64,000 bases of DNA from Flexicrinis sp001567485. Its GTDB lineage: Bacteria > Chloroflexota > Anaerolineae > Aggregatilineales > Phototrophicaceae. The DNA is taken from contig SZPI01000024.1 of the NCBI GenBank assembly GCA_030263635.1, positions 8,406-72,405 of the forward strand. The letters are read 5' to 3'. This document shows, piece after piece, positions 35,089 through 43,620 of this stretch. The position numbers and the translations under genes were made by a program. Under the pieces are notes generated by a model. It had not been told where the DNA came from. It was given only the letters and a program-made list of their open reading frames with translations, and did no database searches. The stretch's first letter is position 1. Every line of letters begins with the position of its first letter.

Positions 35089-38000
35089 ATGACATCAGAA
35101 ATCGACTACACCCAGGATGAGCGCAAGCTCGCCACCTACCTGAACACGCTCGCTGCGCTGTTCGCCGTATCCGGCCTCGCCGTGCTGATTCTGCCCTACG
35201 CGCTGCGCAATGCCCCGTTCTTCGTCGCGCCGCCGTTCTTCGTCACCAACACCATCGCCGGCCTATGGCTGATGGCGTATCTGTCGTGGTGCTCTGCGGC
35301 GGATGTGCGCCGCTACCGCGCCATGATCGCCGTCGTGTTCGGCGGCCTGCTGATCGGCGCGGTGTCGTTCGTGGCGCTGTCGGTGCGAACCGGCCCACCG
35401 ATACAGGACGCGCCGCTGCTGATCGGGTTCGGACTGTGCGCGGCGGCGGCGTTGGGATTGGCGTGGTTCGTGCGTAAGGCGCAGATGCCCGCGCCGCCGT
35501 GGCTGCCGTGGATCACTGACAAGCCGACCACCGGCGCAGAGACGTTCGCCCGTGTGGTGTTCGGGCTGTTCGGGTTGGCGTCGCTGTTCGCCGCGGCGGG
35601 AAGCGTGCTGGCGTCGTACTTCAACGTCGCGCTGATGACCGACCTGCTGGTCAACCCGTTTATGATCGTCGGCTCGGCCATCAAGATCGGCGTGCTGGGG
35701 CTGTGCGCGCTGTTGGCCGCATACGACCCGCGCCGCTTCTCGCAGCATGTGCAGATGATTATCGCGCTGGTGGCCGGTCATGCCGGATCACTGATCGCGA
35801 TCGCCATCGTGGCACTGTCTGGCTACGCGCCGTTTGGCGACTACAGTCTAGTGGTCGGGGGCGCAACCGTTGGCCTCGGCGTGATCATGTTCGGCGCGTG
35901 GCTGCTGGACGTGGTGATTATCGTCGCGTTTTTGTACTTCAACCGGCGCATCAACCTCGCCCTGCTGGATCACATCGGCTTCCTGAACCCCACGCAGTTT
36001 CGCGCATTGGAAGCTATCGCCGAGACGCTGGTGGCCGGGAAGATGCACGAACGCGTGCCGCCGCATGAGATCGTACTGCGCACTGACAGTTATATGCGCT
36101 CGTTCCGGTCGAACCGGCTTGGGCTGGCGAAGCTGGCGATGATGGGCTTGCAGCTCTCGCCGCTGGCGTGGCTCAGCCCGCCGATCACGTACATGCACCC
36201 GGCGGCGCGCGCGCGGTTCGTCGACCTGCGCTTCAAGCGGGAGATTGTGGACACCTCCGCGCTGTACCGCTTCTTCGACGGCGTGATGCGCGCCATCAAC
36301 AGGGTGCTGCTGCGATTCACGGGCCGGTCGGGCAGCGAGCTGGATGCGGCGTTGAGCTTCACCGGTATGCTCGAAGCGATGATGCGCTTCAACATGCAGC
36401 TGACGTATCTGGGCTACTACAACAACCCCGCCGTCTGGCCTAAGCGCGAGGACGGCAGCGGCATCGGTTATACGCCGTTTTCACAGCGCGAGAAGACCTT
36501 CGAGGTCAAGCCGATCCGCGCCCACCCGCCGCTGACGGTGATGACGCCGACGATACTCGATCAGGAGGGCATCGATGTGATCGACGACGCCGACGTGGTG
36601 ATCGTCGGGTCGGGGCCGGGCGGCGCGATCCTCGCCGAGCAGATGCTCGAAAAAGGCCGGCGCGTGCTGATCCTCGAAAAGGGGCTGTATGTGCATCCCG
36701 ACGACTTCAGCGAGGACGAAGTCGACATGATTAGCCGTCTGTACAGCGATGGCGCGCTGCAAATCTCACAGTCGCTGCGCTTCACGATCTTGCAGGGCAG
36801 CGCCGTCGGCGGCACGTCGGTGGTCAACAACGCCGTGTGCTTCGACACGCCGCAGCGCGTGATCGACACATGGAATGCGCGCAGCAGCAGCGGCAAGGTG
36901 ATCGACGATACGGCGTACTTCGACTCGCAGCAGAAGGTGCGCGCGCGCATGCGCATCAAGAAGATCGCCGAAGGGACGCGCAAGCCGCTGGACGCGGTGC
37001 TCAACCACGGTGACAGCCTGATCACGTCGGCGGTCAAGTCGTATTTCGCCGGCCGCGAGGATGCCTACGAGTACGACGTGGTCGAGGCGAACATCGTGGA
37101 CTGCCTCGGCTGCGGATACTGCAACATCGGCTGCAAATACGGCCGTAAGCTGTCGATGCTGGACGAGGTGCTGCCAGCTGCGCAGCACAAACATGGCGCG
37201 GACAACATGCGCATCATCTCGGAGGCCAACGTCACGCAGCTCACCGAGAGCAGCGGCAAGATCACCGAGGTGCATGCGGTCGTCACCGGCGGGCGCAAGC
37301 TGCTGGTGCGCAACCCTAAGACGGTCGTCGTCAGCGGCGGCACGATCCATTCGAGCTGGTTGTTGATGCAAAGCGGGATCGGCAAGGCGAACAAGCTGCC
37401 CATCGGCAAGGGGCTGTGCTTCAACATGGGCAGCCCGCTGCACGCGCTGTTCGACCGAAAAGTCACCGCTTATGACGGCTTGCAGATCGCGCATTATCTC
37501 AAGGTGCACGATCACCCCGGCTTTGTGTACGAGACGTGGTACAACCCGCCGGTGGCGCAGGCGCTGACGATGCCCGGCTGGCTCGATACGCACTTTCGCA
37601 ATATGCAGAATTACGACCGGATCGCGGCGGTGGGCGTGCTGGTCGGCACCGAGTCGAACGCGCACATCGTCCCTGCGCTGTTCACCGGCGGGCCGGATGT
37701 CGTGTTCCAGCCGACACAAGGCGACCTCAACAAGCTGGTCGACGCGCTGGTGATTCTGGGCAACATCTTCTTCACCGGCGGCGCGCTCGAAGTATACGCC
37801 ACGACACGCCGCTATCAGCCGTATGTCAACCAGAGCGCCGTGCTGCGCGCGCAAAGCCAAGTCGACGCGCTGCGCGATTTGGTCAAGCACGACTATGACA
37901 TCCTGCTGGGCACAGGGCATCCGCAGGGCGGCAACGCCATCGGCACGTCACCCGCGAACAGCGTGATCGGCCCGGATTTCAAGGTGTTCGGGTACAGCAA

Positions 38001-38103
38001 CCTGTACGTGTGCGACGCGAGCGTGTTCCCGACCTCCACGACGGTCAACCCGCAGCTCACGGTGATGACGCTGGCGCATTACGCGGCGCAGTTCGTGCAG
38101 TGA
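35089..38103 (+). CDS. GMC oxidoreductase fused to an eight-helix membrane domain
   Basis: This is a 1004-residue multi-domain protein; the ATG at 35089 has a GGGGA site. Residues 15-285 hold about eight membrane helices. Residues 290-490 recall the gluconate-dehydrogenase-subunit-3-like N-region of long-chain alcohol oxidases (LNPTQFRALEAIAETLVAG, YLGYYNNPAVWP). The GMC flavin domain starts at about 500 (VVIVGSGPGGAILAEQML). A Cys cluster CLGCGYCNIGC is at about 672-682, and the C-terminal GMC block has His in GTGHPQGGNAIG and Asn in STTVNPQLTVM (catalytic pair). It likely oxidises a long-chain or sterol-like alcohol at the membrane. The electron acceptor is unknown. Confidence 0.85.
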   Translation: MTSEIDYTQDERKLATYLNTLAALFAVSGLAVLILPYALRNAPFFVAPPFFVTNTIAGLWLMAYLSWCSAADVRRYRAMIAVVFGGLLIGAVSFVALSVRTGPPIQDAPLLIGFGLCAAAALGLAWFVRKAQMPAPPWLPWITDKPTTGAETFARVVFGLFGLASLFAAAGSVLASYFNVALMTDLLVNPFMIVGSAIKIGVLGLCALLAAYDPRRFSQHVQMIIALVAGHAGSLIAIAIVALSGYAPFGDYSLVVGGATVGLGVIMFGAWLLDVVIIVAFLYFNRRINLALLDHIGFLNPTQFRALEAIAETLVAGKMHERVPPHEIVLRTDSYMRSFRSNRLGLAKLAMMGLQLSPLAWLSPPITYMHPAARARFVDLRFKREIVDTSALYRFFDGVMRAINRVLLRFTGRSGSELDAALSFTGMLEAMMRFNMQLTYLGYYNNPAVWPKREDGSGIGYTPFSQREKTFEVKPIRAHPPLTVMTPTILDQEGIDVIDDADVVIVGSGPGGAILAEQMLEKGRRVLILEKGLYVHPDDFSEDEVDMISRLYSDGALQISQSLRFTILQGSAVGGTSVVNNAVCFDTPQRVIDTWNARSSSGKVIDDTAYFDSQQKVRARMRIKKIAEGTRKPLDAVLNHGDSLITSAVKSYFAGREDAYEYDVVEANIVDCLGCGYCNIGCKYGRKLSMLDEVLPAAQHKHGADNMRIISEANVTQLTESSGKITEVHAVVTGGRKLLVRNPKTVVVSGGTIHSSWLLMQSGIGKANKLPIGKGLCFNMGSPLHALFDRKVTAYDGLQIAHYLKVHDHPGFVYETWYNPPVAQALTMPGWLDTHFRNMQNYDRIAAVGVLVGTESNAHIVPALFTGGPDVVFQPTQGDLNKLVDALVILGNIFFTGGALEVYATTRRYQPYVNQSAVLRAQSQVDALRDLVKHDYDILLGTGHPQGGNAIGTSPANSVIGPDFKVFGYSNLYVCDASVFPTSTTVNPQLTVMTLAHYAAQFVQ

Positions 38104-38192
38104 TGGGGGGAGTTGTCAGGAGGCAGGGAGCAGTTGTCAGTGACAAGGCGGATGAACTTCACCCCTCACCCCCCGTCCCCCTCTCCCACAAA

Positions 38193-38425
38193 GGGCGAGG
38201 GGGAGACCGATTCACGCGAAACTGCGTCAGCCGCTTCCCCTCAGGGGGCGAAGGGAGACCGATTCACGCGAAACAGCGTCAGCCGCTTCCCTCAGGGGGC
38301 GAGGGGGAGACCGATTCACGCGAAACTGCGTCAGCCGCTTCCCTCAGGGGGCGAGGGGGAGACCGATTCACGCGAAACAGCGTCAGCCGCTTCCCCTCAG
38401 GGGGCGAGGAAGAGACTGGCAGCAC
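38193..38425 (+). repeat. Tandem array, four 51-53-bp units plus a partial fifth
   Basis: Units start at 38193, 38246, 38297 and 38349, with a decayed start at 38402. Each reads GGGCGAGGGGGAGACCGATT, CACGCGAAAC(T/A)GCGTCAGCC, then GCTTCCC(C)TCAGG. Units 1 and 3 have T and units 2 and 4 have A at the variable position, pointing to duplication of a two-unit block. No unique spacers are present, so it is not a CRISPR. Confidence 0.9.
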
Positions 38426-38539
38426 AGCAATAGGCAGAGATGCGATTTGGGTAGGGCTGCGACGGTATCGTGTCCCTACCTCCGAATACCGGTACCTGAA
38501 AGCACATAACCTGCCTCACCGTTGGAACGCATACGGCCA

Positions 38540-38654
38540 CTAAGCCGGTGTTCTTAAGCCGAGAGATTCGGTCTCCCATCTTGCAGCGTTAGTTGAGCTA
38601 TACGGTGCGGCGTTTTCTCATCACTCATCACTTTCAACTTCGCGCTTAGGATAA
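38540..38654 (-). repeat. Dispersed 115-bp element, copy 3 (inverted)
   Basis: The reverse complement runs from CCTAAGCGCGAAGTTGAAAG to AAGAACACCGGCTTAG and aligns along its length with 6964-7077, with roughly a dozen and a half differences, most in one short patch. Its outer end is only 8 bases from the start codon of the GH94-like gene. Confidence 0.75.
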
Positions 38655-38662
38655 ACACACGC

Positions 38663-41600
38663 ATGAGCAACCCTCCTCGCACCGCCTTTCAGGAAGCGGC
38701 AGAATCCCCGCTACCGGGTCGTATCCGCCGGCTCGAACGCTGGCTTCTGCATCAGCGACCGCTGGACGTGGACGTGCCGCTAAGCGCGCAAGCCAGCGAT
38801 CCACGGGTGTTTACCCCCACCGAGGAAGGCAGCGGCAGCTTTGGCCGCTGGATCGTGGACGACGCCGGCCTGCCCGCCTACGCATACGAGATGGATCAGT
38901 TCGACGACCCGCGCGCGGTGTATCGCACCACCACCGGCGAAGAACGGCGCGATCACTGGCATCAGGTCGGCAACCGGCATATCACGGCGATGGCGTCCAA
39001 TGACGGTACCGTACAGGTGTATGTGTGCGACCGCGGCGGCGTGATCGTTAACCGGTACGAGGCCGAGGACGTGCGGCCTCCGGTGTTCTCGCTGCGAGTG
39101 TTCCTGTATCGCATCGCGCGCGCGATCTTGATGTTCGTGACGCGCTCGTTCCGCCGCATCCCCCCTGCATTTCGGCCGTTTTCGGCATCGGCGCAGTCTG
39201 GCGTCAGCGCGCCGCCGCGCGGGGTTGTCCCGCCTGAGCTGGCGACGCAGGCGGCTCAAGCGGGGTCGAACGCGGGCGCGCCGGACGGCGAGATTGACGC
39301 GACGGCGCAGGCGCAGCAGGCTAGCGAGCGCCACGCCTATGCCGGCGGGTTCGGCTATATCAACGACGGCGTCGAAACATGGGCGACGGCCTACCGCTTC
39401 CGTCCACAGGGCGCGACCGGCCGGCGCGTGTTCGGAACCGGCTACTTCGCGCACGAGACGACCTATCGCGGCATCCGCGTAAACCGGCAGGTCATCGCGC
39501 CCTACGGGGACGTACCGCTGCTGATCGCCGATGTCGAACTTGAGAACCTCGGCGGCGCGCCGGTCGACTTACAGTACTACGAATACTGGGACGTCAACAT
39601 TCACCAGCTTCAGATTCAGTGGCTGCGCAGCGGCGCGTTCGGCCCGTCGAGCGACGCGGCGCGGCGCACGATCAACCGCTTCTTTATCCCGATGGTGGAG
39701 TGGGACGCGGACGCGTCGGCGCTGCGCTTCCGGCAGCAGATTCGCCTGCCGCGCCCACAACACGCGCCACCCCCCGATCAACCGAGCGAGATCGACTGGG
39801 ATCCGGCCAACGTGTTCCTTGCCGACCTCGACGGGGCGCAGTCCGCCGTGTATGTCAATAAGATGACGTTCTTCGGCAAAGGCGGCGCGCGCAAGCCCGA
39901 CGCGGTTGCGCAGCGCAGGCCCGGCGACACGCTCCCACGCGACAATCGCAACGATCCGATGCCATACTGCCTCGCTGTCCGGCGCGACCTCACCGTGCAG
40001 CCCGGCGAGCGTGTAAAGATGCGCTTCGCAGTGGGTGTCGTGCGCCCTGAGGAATCGCTCGATCTGCTGGCGGCGTTCAAACAACCCGTCGACGTATTGG
40101 GCGAGACACGCGCGGCATGGAAGAACAGCCTCGCGTATTTTCACACCGGCCAAGACCCGGTGCTGCACCGCGAGATGGCGTGGCATACGTATTACATGCT
40201 GTCGTCGGCGGTTTATCTGGCGTTTCACACCGTGCATGTCGTCCCGCAGGGATCAGCGTATCTGTACCTGCACGGCGCGGACGGCGCTCCACGCGATCAG
40301 GCGTTGTTTACGCTGCCGGCGGCATACGTCGACCCCGCGCTGGCCCGCGATATGCTGCGCCTGATCATGCGCGTGACCGACGCCCAGACCGGTCAGATCA
40401 CCTACTCGTTCAATGGGCACGGCGCGATCTCCAACGGGCTTGATCTGCACACCCGGCCCTCCGACCTCGACCTGTTCTTCCTGCTGGCGCTGTGCGAATA
40501 CCTGTGCGCGACGGGTGACATGGCGTTTCTGGACGAAGCCGTGCCGTTCTATCCGCCCAGCCAGTCACCGCCGGGTGTGACGGTACTCGACCATGTGCAC
40601 ATGGCGCTGCATCACCTGTTCGACGTGAACGGCATCGGCGAGCACGGGCTGGTCAAGGTTGGCTCCGGCGACTGGTCGGATTCGATCGTGCTGGAGAACG
40701 CCATCCGCGACGGGCCGGGGCCGTTCGGCGCGACATACGGCAACTCGAAAGAGAACGGCGAGTCGGTGCCGAACACGCACATGGCGCTGTACGTGCTTCC
40801 GCTGCTGGCCGAGGTCTTGAAGGAACGCGATCCGAACATCCGCGACGTGATCGACGCGGGCGGCAGATTGGCGCGCATGCGCGCGGGTGTGCAGGCACAG
40901 TGGAACCCCAACGGCTGGTACAACCGCGCCGTCCTGCGCGATGTGCACAACCGGCTTGTCCTCATCGGCGCTCTGGGGCTGGAGGCGCAGGTGTGGCCGT
41001 TGATCTGTGCGGACGCGGAGGATGCGTCGCGCCTTTCTGCTGTGATCGAGAGCGTCGACTCCCGCCTTGACCGGCCCTCGCCGGTGGGCGCGGCGCTGCT
41101 GCCGGGAGGCATGGTATGGCCGGCGGTGTCGCAGCTAGCGACGTGGGGCTACTCGCGCACTGGACGGCATCATCTGGCGTGGCGCTCGCTCAATCGCAAT
41201 ACTTACGCGGCGCACTCGACCGCCTATCCGAACCTCTGGATCAATACATGGTCGGGGCCGGATGGCGTGAACGGCACGGCGTCCGATCTGCCGGGCTGGA
41301 CGTGGTCGAGCTTCGTCACGCCGATGACCGACTTCCCGATTATGAACGCCAATCAGGACGCGATGGCGTTGTTGGGTCTGCTGCGCGTATGCGGCATCGA
41401 ACCCGCCCCCGATGGCGACGGCCTTCTCATTCAGCCGCACGTCCCGCGCGAACACTTCGTGCTCGACCTGCCGCTGCTCAAGCTGGAGGTCAGCCCGACG
41501 CGCACGACGGTCGAGTATCGCGGATTCGTGACGGGCGGCCGGACGCTGTACGTGCGTTTCACGGGCAGCGATGTCAGCGTGCGGATCGACGGTGAATTAC

Positions 41601-41707
41601 GCGGCGACATCGAACGGCGCGGCGCTTTAGCGGTCGTGCCGATTGCGTTCGAGGCCGGACAAACGGTGCGCGTCGAGGTCATCTCGACTCCGACGCCGGG
41701 CGTTTAG
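38663..41707 (+). CDS. GH94-like glycoside phosphorylase/hydrolase family protein
   Basis: This is a 1014-residue protein. Residues 60-460 match the beta-sandwich (old Glyco_transf_36) domain: GFGYINDGVETWATAYRF, GTGYFAHETTYRGIRVNRQV, LQYYEYWDVNIHQL. Residues 490-900 form the (alpha/alpha)6 barrel, with KVGSGDWSDSIV holding the expected catalytic Asp and FLLALCEYLCATGDMAFLDE. GH94 enzymes phosphorolyse beta-glucosides or process cyclic beta-1,2-glucan. An 80-residue Ala/Pro-rich insert with a hydrophobic stretch (about 145-225) interrupts the first domain. No signal peptide is seen. Substrate unknown. Confidence 0.75.
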   Translation: MSNPPRTAFQEAAESPLPGRIRRLERWLLHQRPLDVDVPLSAQASDPRVFTPTEEGSGSFGRWIVDDAGLPAYAYEMDQFDDPRAVYRTTTGEERRDHWHQVGNRHITAMASNDGTVQVYVCDRGGVIVNRYEAEDVRPPVFSLRVFLYRIARAILMFVTRSFRRIPPAFRPFSASAQSGVSAPPRGVVPPELATQAAQAGSNAGAPDGEIDATAQAQQASERHAYAGGFGYINDGVETWATAYRFRPQGATGRRVFGTGYFAHETTYRGIRVNRQVIAPYGDVPLLIADVELENLGGAPVDLQYYEYWDVNIHQLQIQWLRSGAFGPSSDAARRTINRFFIPMVEWDADASALRFRQQIRLPRPQHAPPPDQPSEIDWDPANVFLADLDGAQSAVYVNKMTFFGKGGARKPDAVAQRRPGDTLPRDNRNDPMPYCLAVRRDLTVQPGERVKMRFAVGVVRPEESLDLLAAFKQPVDVLGETRAAWKNSLAYFHTGQDPVLHREMAWHTYYMLSSAVYLAFHTVHVVPQGSAYLYLHGADGAPRDQALFTLPAAYVDPALARDMLRLIMRVTDAQTGQITYSFNGHGAISNGLDLHTRPSDLDLFFLLALCEYLCATGDMAFLDEAVPFYPPSQSPPGVTVLDHVHMALHHLFDVNGIGEHGLVKVGSGDWSDSIVLENAIRDGPGPFGATYGNSKENGESVPNTHMALYVLPLLAEVLKERDPNIRDVIDAGGRLARMRAGVQAQWNPNGWYNRAVLRDVHNRLVLIGALGLEAQVWPLICADAEDASRLSAVIESVDSRLDRPSPVGAALLPGGMVWPAVSQLATWGYSRTGRHHLAWRSLNRNTYAAHSTAYPNLWINTWSGPDGVNGTASDLPGWTWSSFVTPMTDFPIMNANQDAMALLGLLRVCGIEPAPDGDGLLIQPHVPREHFVLDLPLLKLEVSPTRTTVEYRGFVTGGRTLYVRFTGSDVSVRIDGELRGDIERRGALAVVPIAFEAGQTVRVEVISTPTPGV

Positions 41708-41718
41708 ACGAACGGACG

Positions 41719-41737
41719 TTTGGGGCGCTGCCCCAAA
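41719..41737 (+). terminator. Possible terminator hairpin after the GH94-like gene
   Basis: TTTGGGGC-GCT-GCCCCAAA is a perfect 8-bp stem with a 3-base loop, 12 bases after the stop codon. There is no T-run, so factor-independent termination is uncertain. Confidence 0.4.
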
Positions 41738-41876
41738 GCCGCCAGAAGGCTTTCGCCCGCTGGACTCCCTCACTTGCGAAATTGGCCGCGTGCGGCCGAT
41801 TCCCCAGAGGCGGGGTCAAAGGGTGCATATCCCAGAGTGTGGCGGTGAAGCCGCTGCGGCCCGCCAATGCAAGCGC

Positions 41877-42296
41877 CTAGCGCGGGTTGGTCTTGCGCAT
41901 GTGCTCGTAGGAACGGCGCACCAGCTCACGCAGCACGTCCATGTCGATATCCGCGAGCTTGTTGATATACAGGCAGGACTTGCCGATTTTGTACTTGCCC
42001 AGCTTGCCCAGCAGCGTGTCGTATTCGTCGAACCCGGCCATGATGTACAGCGTCAAGCTCTGTGCGCGGGGCGAGAATCCAGTCCGCATCCAGTCCCCTT
42101 CGCGCCCACTGGCGTACTGATAGTGATACGTGCCGAAACCGACGATTGACGATCCCCACATGACCGGCTGTTCTCCGGTGATCTCCTGCATTAAGTCCAG
42201 AATAGCGAAGGCATCCGCGCGCTTGCGCTCATTTGCGACGCTTTCCAGAAACGCGTGCACACTCTCTACAGTAGGCTTGGTCTTGATCTCGGCCAT
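41877..42296 (-). CDS. DUF1801 domain protein
   Basis: This is a 139-residue protein with DUF1801 (YdhG-like) landmarks: VHAFLESVANERKRADAFAI, MWGSSIVGFGTYHYQYASGREGDW split over the central strand, and KIGKSCLYINKLADIDMDVL. The family is widespread and of unproven function, with a frataxin/iron-chaperone-like fold suggested for relatives. It is monocistronic. Confidence 0.85.
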   Translation of the reverse strand: MAEIKTKPTVESVHAFLESVANERKRADAFAILDLMQEITGEQPVMWGSSIVGFGTYHYQYASGREGDWMRTGFSPRAQSLTLYIMAGFDEYDTLLGKLGKYKIGKSCLYINKLADIDMDVLRELVRRSYEHMRKTNPR

Positions 42297-42474
42297 GACA
42301 ACCGCGTTCCTTCACTTGCCAACGGTCACTCTAGGATAGCACGGATGTTCGTACTGTGGTGAACGGTGTGAGAAGTAAGCGCGAAGAACGGTTGACTCAC
42401 GAAGGACGCTGTGGGAGTGATAGGGGCACAGTGTACTGCACCCCCCCACAAAAGTTCATCCCACAAACGCGCCG

Positions 42475-43596
42475 CTAATCCGCCGTCTCGCACCACGCCG
42501 CGAAGCACACCGGCGCGACGTTCAGCGTCGCCACATTGGGCAGCGCGCGGAACTGGTCGGCGGTGACGGTCGTATTGGTGTATTCGACGTACACTTGGAA
42601 GTCCTGCCCCTCGACCAACATCATGTTCGAGAACGCCGCATAACTGCGCCCGATCACGCGCACCGGCGTGTCTTTCGGGACGATGCCGATCCGGATGCGG
42701 GCCGCCGAATCGAGCCACGCGACGGCGAAGTCGGTCGTGATCTTGTTCTCGCTCACCAGCGCCAGCTCCGGCGAGAAGATGCCGTCGCGCTCGTTGGCGA
42801 GCACCTCGGTCTCGACGAACTTGGTCGCGGCGATCTCGACGTTGTAGCAGAATTTCGGGTCGTTGGGGTTGGCATCGACGGTGAACAGCCCGCCGCGCTG
42901 GAGCAGCTGCACCAGCACCTGCGTGGCGCGGTTGCACTTGAACAACGGATCGCCGCCGTACCAGCCGGCCGGGCGCGTCGTCGGGCCGTAGAACAGGTCG
43001 GCCATCAGCTCGAGATCGTGCCGGATATCGCGGGCGATAGCGACCGGCGTCGATCCGACCGCGCCGATCCAGTTGACGGGCCGCAGGTCGGCGTCGACCA
43101 ACGCGGCATACAGCGTTTCGAGGTCGAGCCGGGTGAGCAGCGCGAGCTGCGGGTCGAATTGATCGCTCGCGCCCGTCCAGCCTTCGGGACGCGCGCCGTT
43201 AAGCTGTGCATCTGCCAGCAGTTCGAGGTCGGCGCGGGCGCGCAGCAGAAGCTGTACGTCGTCGGTCAGCTCCGGAGTCGCAGTCGGGACAGGCGTCGGC
43301 TCCGGCGTATGTTCAGGATCGACAGGCTGACCGACTCCCGGCGGCAGCGGGATCGGCGTGGCTTCCGGCGGGATGGGCGTGGCGAACGCGCCGCCGGCCT
43401 GCGCCGTGACCGTGGCGAAAATCGCCGTCAGCGTGCCGGGGTCGATCGTGGCCTCCTGCGCAAAGGCAGACGCGCCGGTGTCGCGGCCAAGCGCCGCAGT
43501 CACCGGCAGCGCGACGAGAACCAGCAGGGTCAGGGCGCGGAGCGTAAGGCGGGCGCGCAGGGTTTGCCCGCGCGGTTGAGGGTCATTGATGGGCAT
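42475..43596 (-). CDS. Secreted protein with three short internal repeats
   Basis: This is a 373-residue protein. A signal peptide with a basic start and hydrophobic core (LTLRALTLLVLVALPVTAAL) is followed by a Pro/Thr-rich linker (TPEPTPVPTATPELTDD). Residues 123-245 contain three copies of a roughly 42-residue unit with the pattern DLE-LAD-G-RP-GW-G: RADLELLADAQLNGARPEGW, LDLETLYAALVDADLRPVNW, HDLELMADLFYGPTTRPAGW. The C-terminal 120 residues contain four cysteines and a beta-rich domain. I recognise no family. It is probably cell-surface or periplasmic-like. The nucleotidyltransferase-like gene ends 24 bases upstream. Confidence 0.75.
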   Translation of the reverse strand: MPINDPQPRGQTLRARLTLRALTLLVLVALPVTAALGRDTGASAFAQEATIDPGTLTAIFATVTAQAGGAFATPIPPEATPIPLPPGVGQPVDPEHTPEPTPVPTATPELTDDVQLLLRARADLELLADAQLNGARPEGWTGASDQFDPQLALLTRLDLETLYAALVDADLRPVNWIGAVGSTPVAIARDIRHDLELMADLFYGPTTRPAGWYGGDPLFKCNRATQVLVQLLQRGGLFTVDANPNDPKFCYNVEIAATKFVETEVLANERDGIFSPELALVSENKITTDFAVAWLDSAARIRIGIVPKDTPVRVIGRSYAAFSNMMLVEGQDFQVYVEYTNTTVTADQFRALPNVATLNVAPVCFAAWCETAD

Positions 43597-43620
43597 AGGG
43601 TCTCTTTCTGGCTTGGATAG

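Larger units (their letters stand above)
38104..38662. repeat. Repeat-filled intergenic region
   Basis: No supportable gene lies in this gap. It contains a TTGTCAG-type short repeat (38103-38143), a GC-rich palindrome (38178-38203), the tandem array at 38193-38425, an imperfect GGTAGGG...CCCTACC inverted repeat at about 38449-38480, and the inverted 115-bp element. Open frames here are translations of the tandem array. Confidence 0.7.

Noticed and set aside
38193..38425. CRISPR-like array
   Set aside because: Units abut without unique spacers and no cas genes are in the window.
38113..38543. Open reading frames across the 38.2 kb tandem array, with repeating peptide units
   Set aside because: The repeat length (51-53 bp) is not a constant multiple of three, other frames are also open, and there is no ribosome site; they are translations of the repeat DNA.
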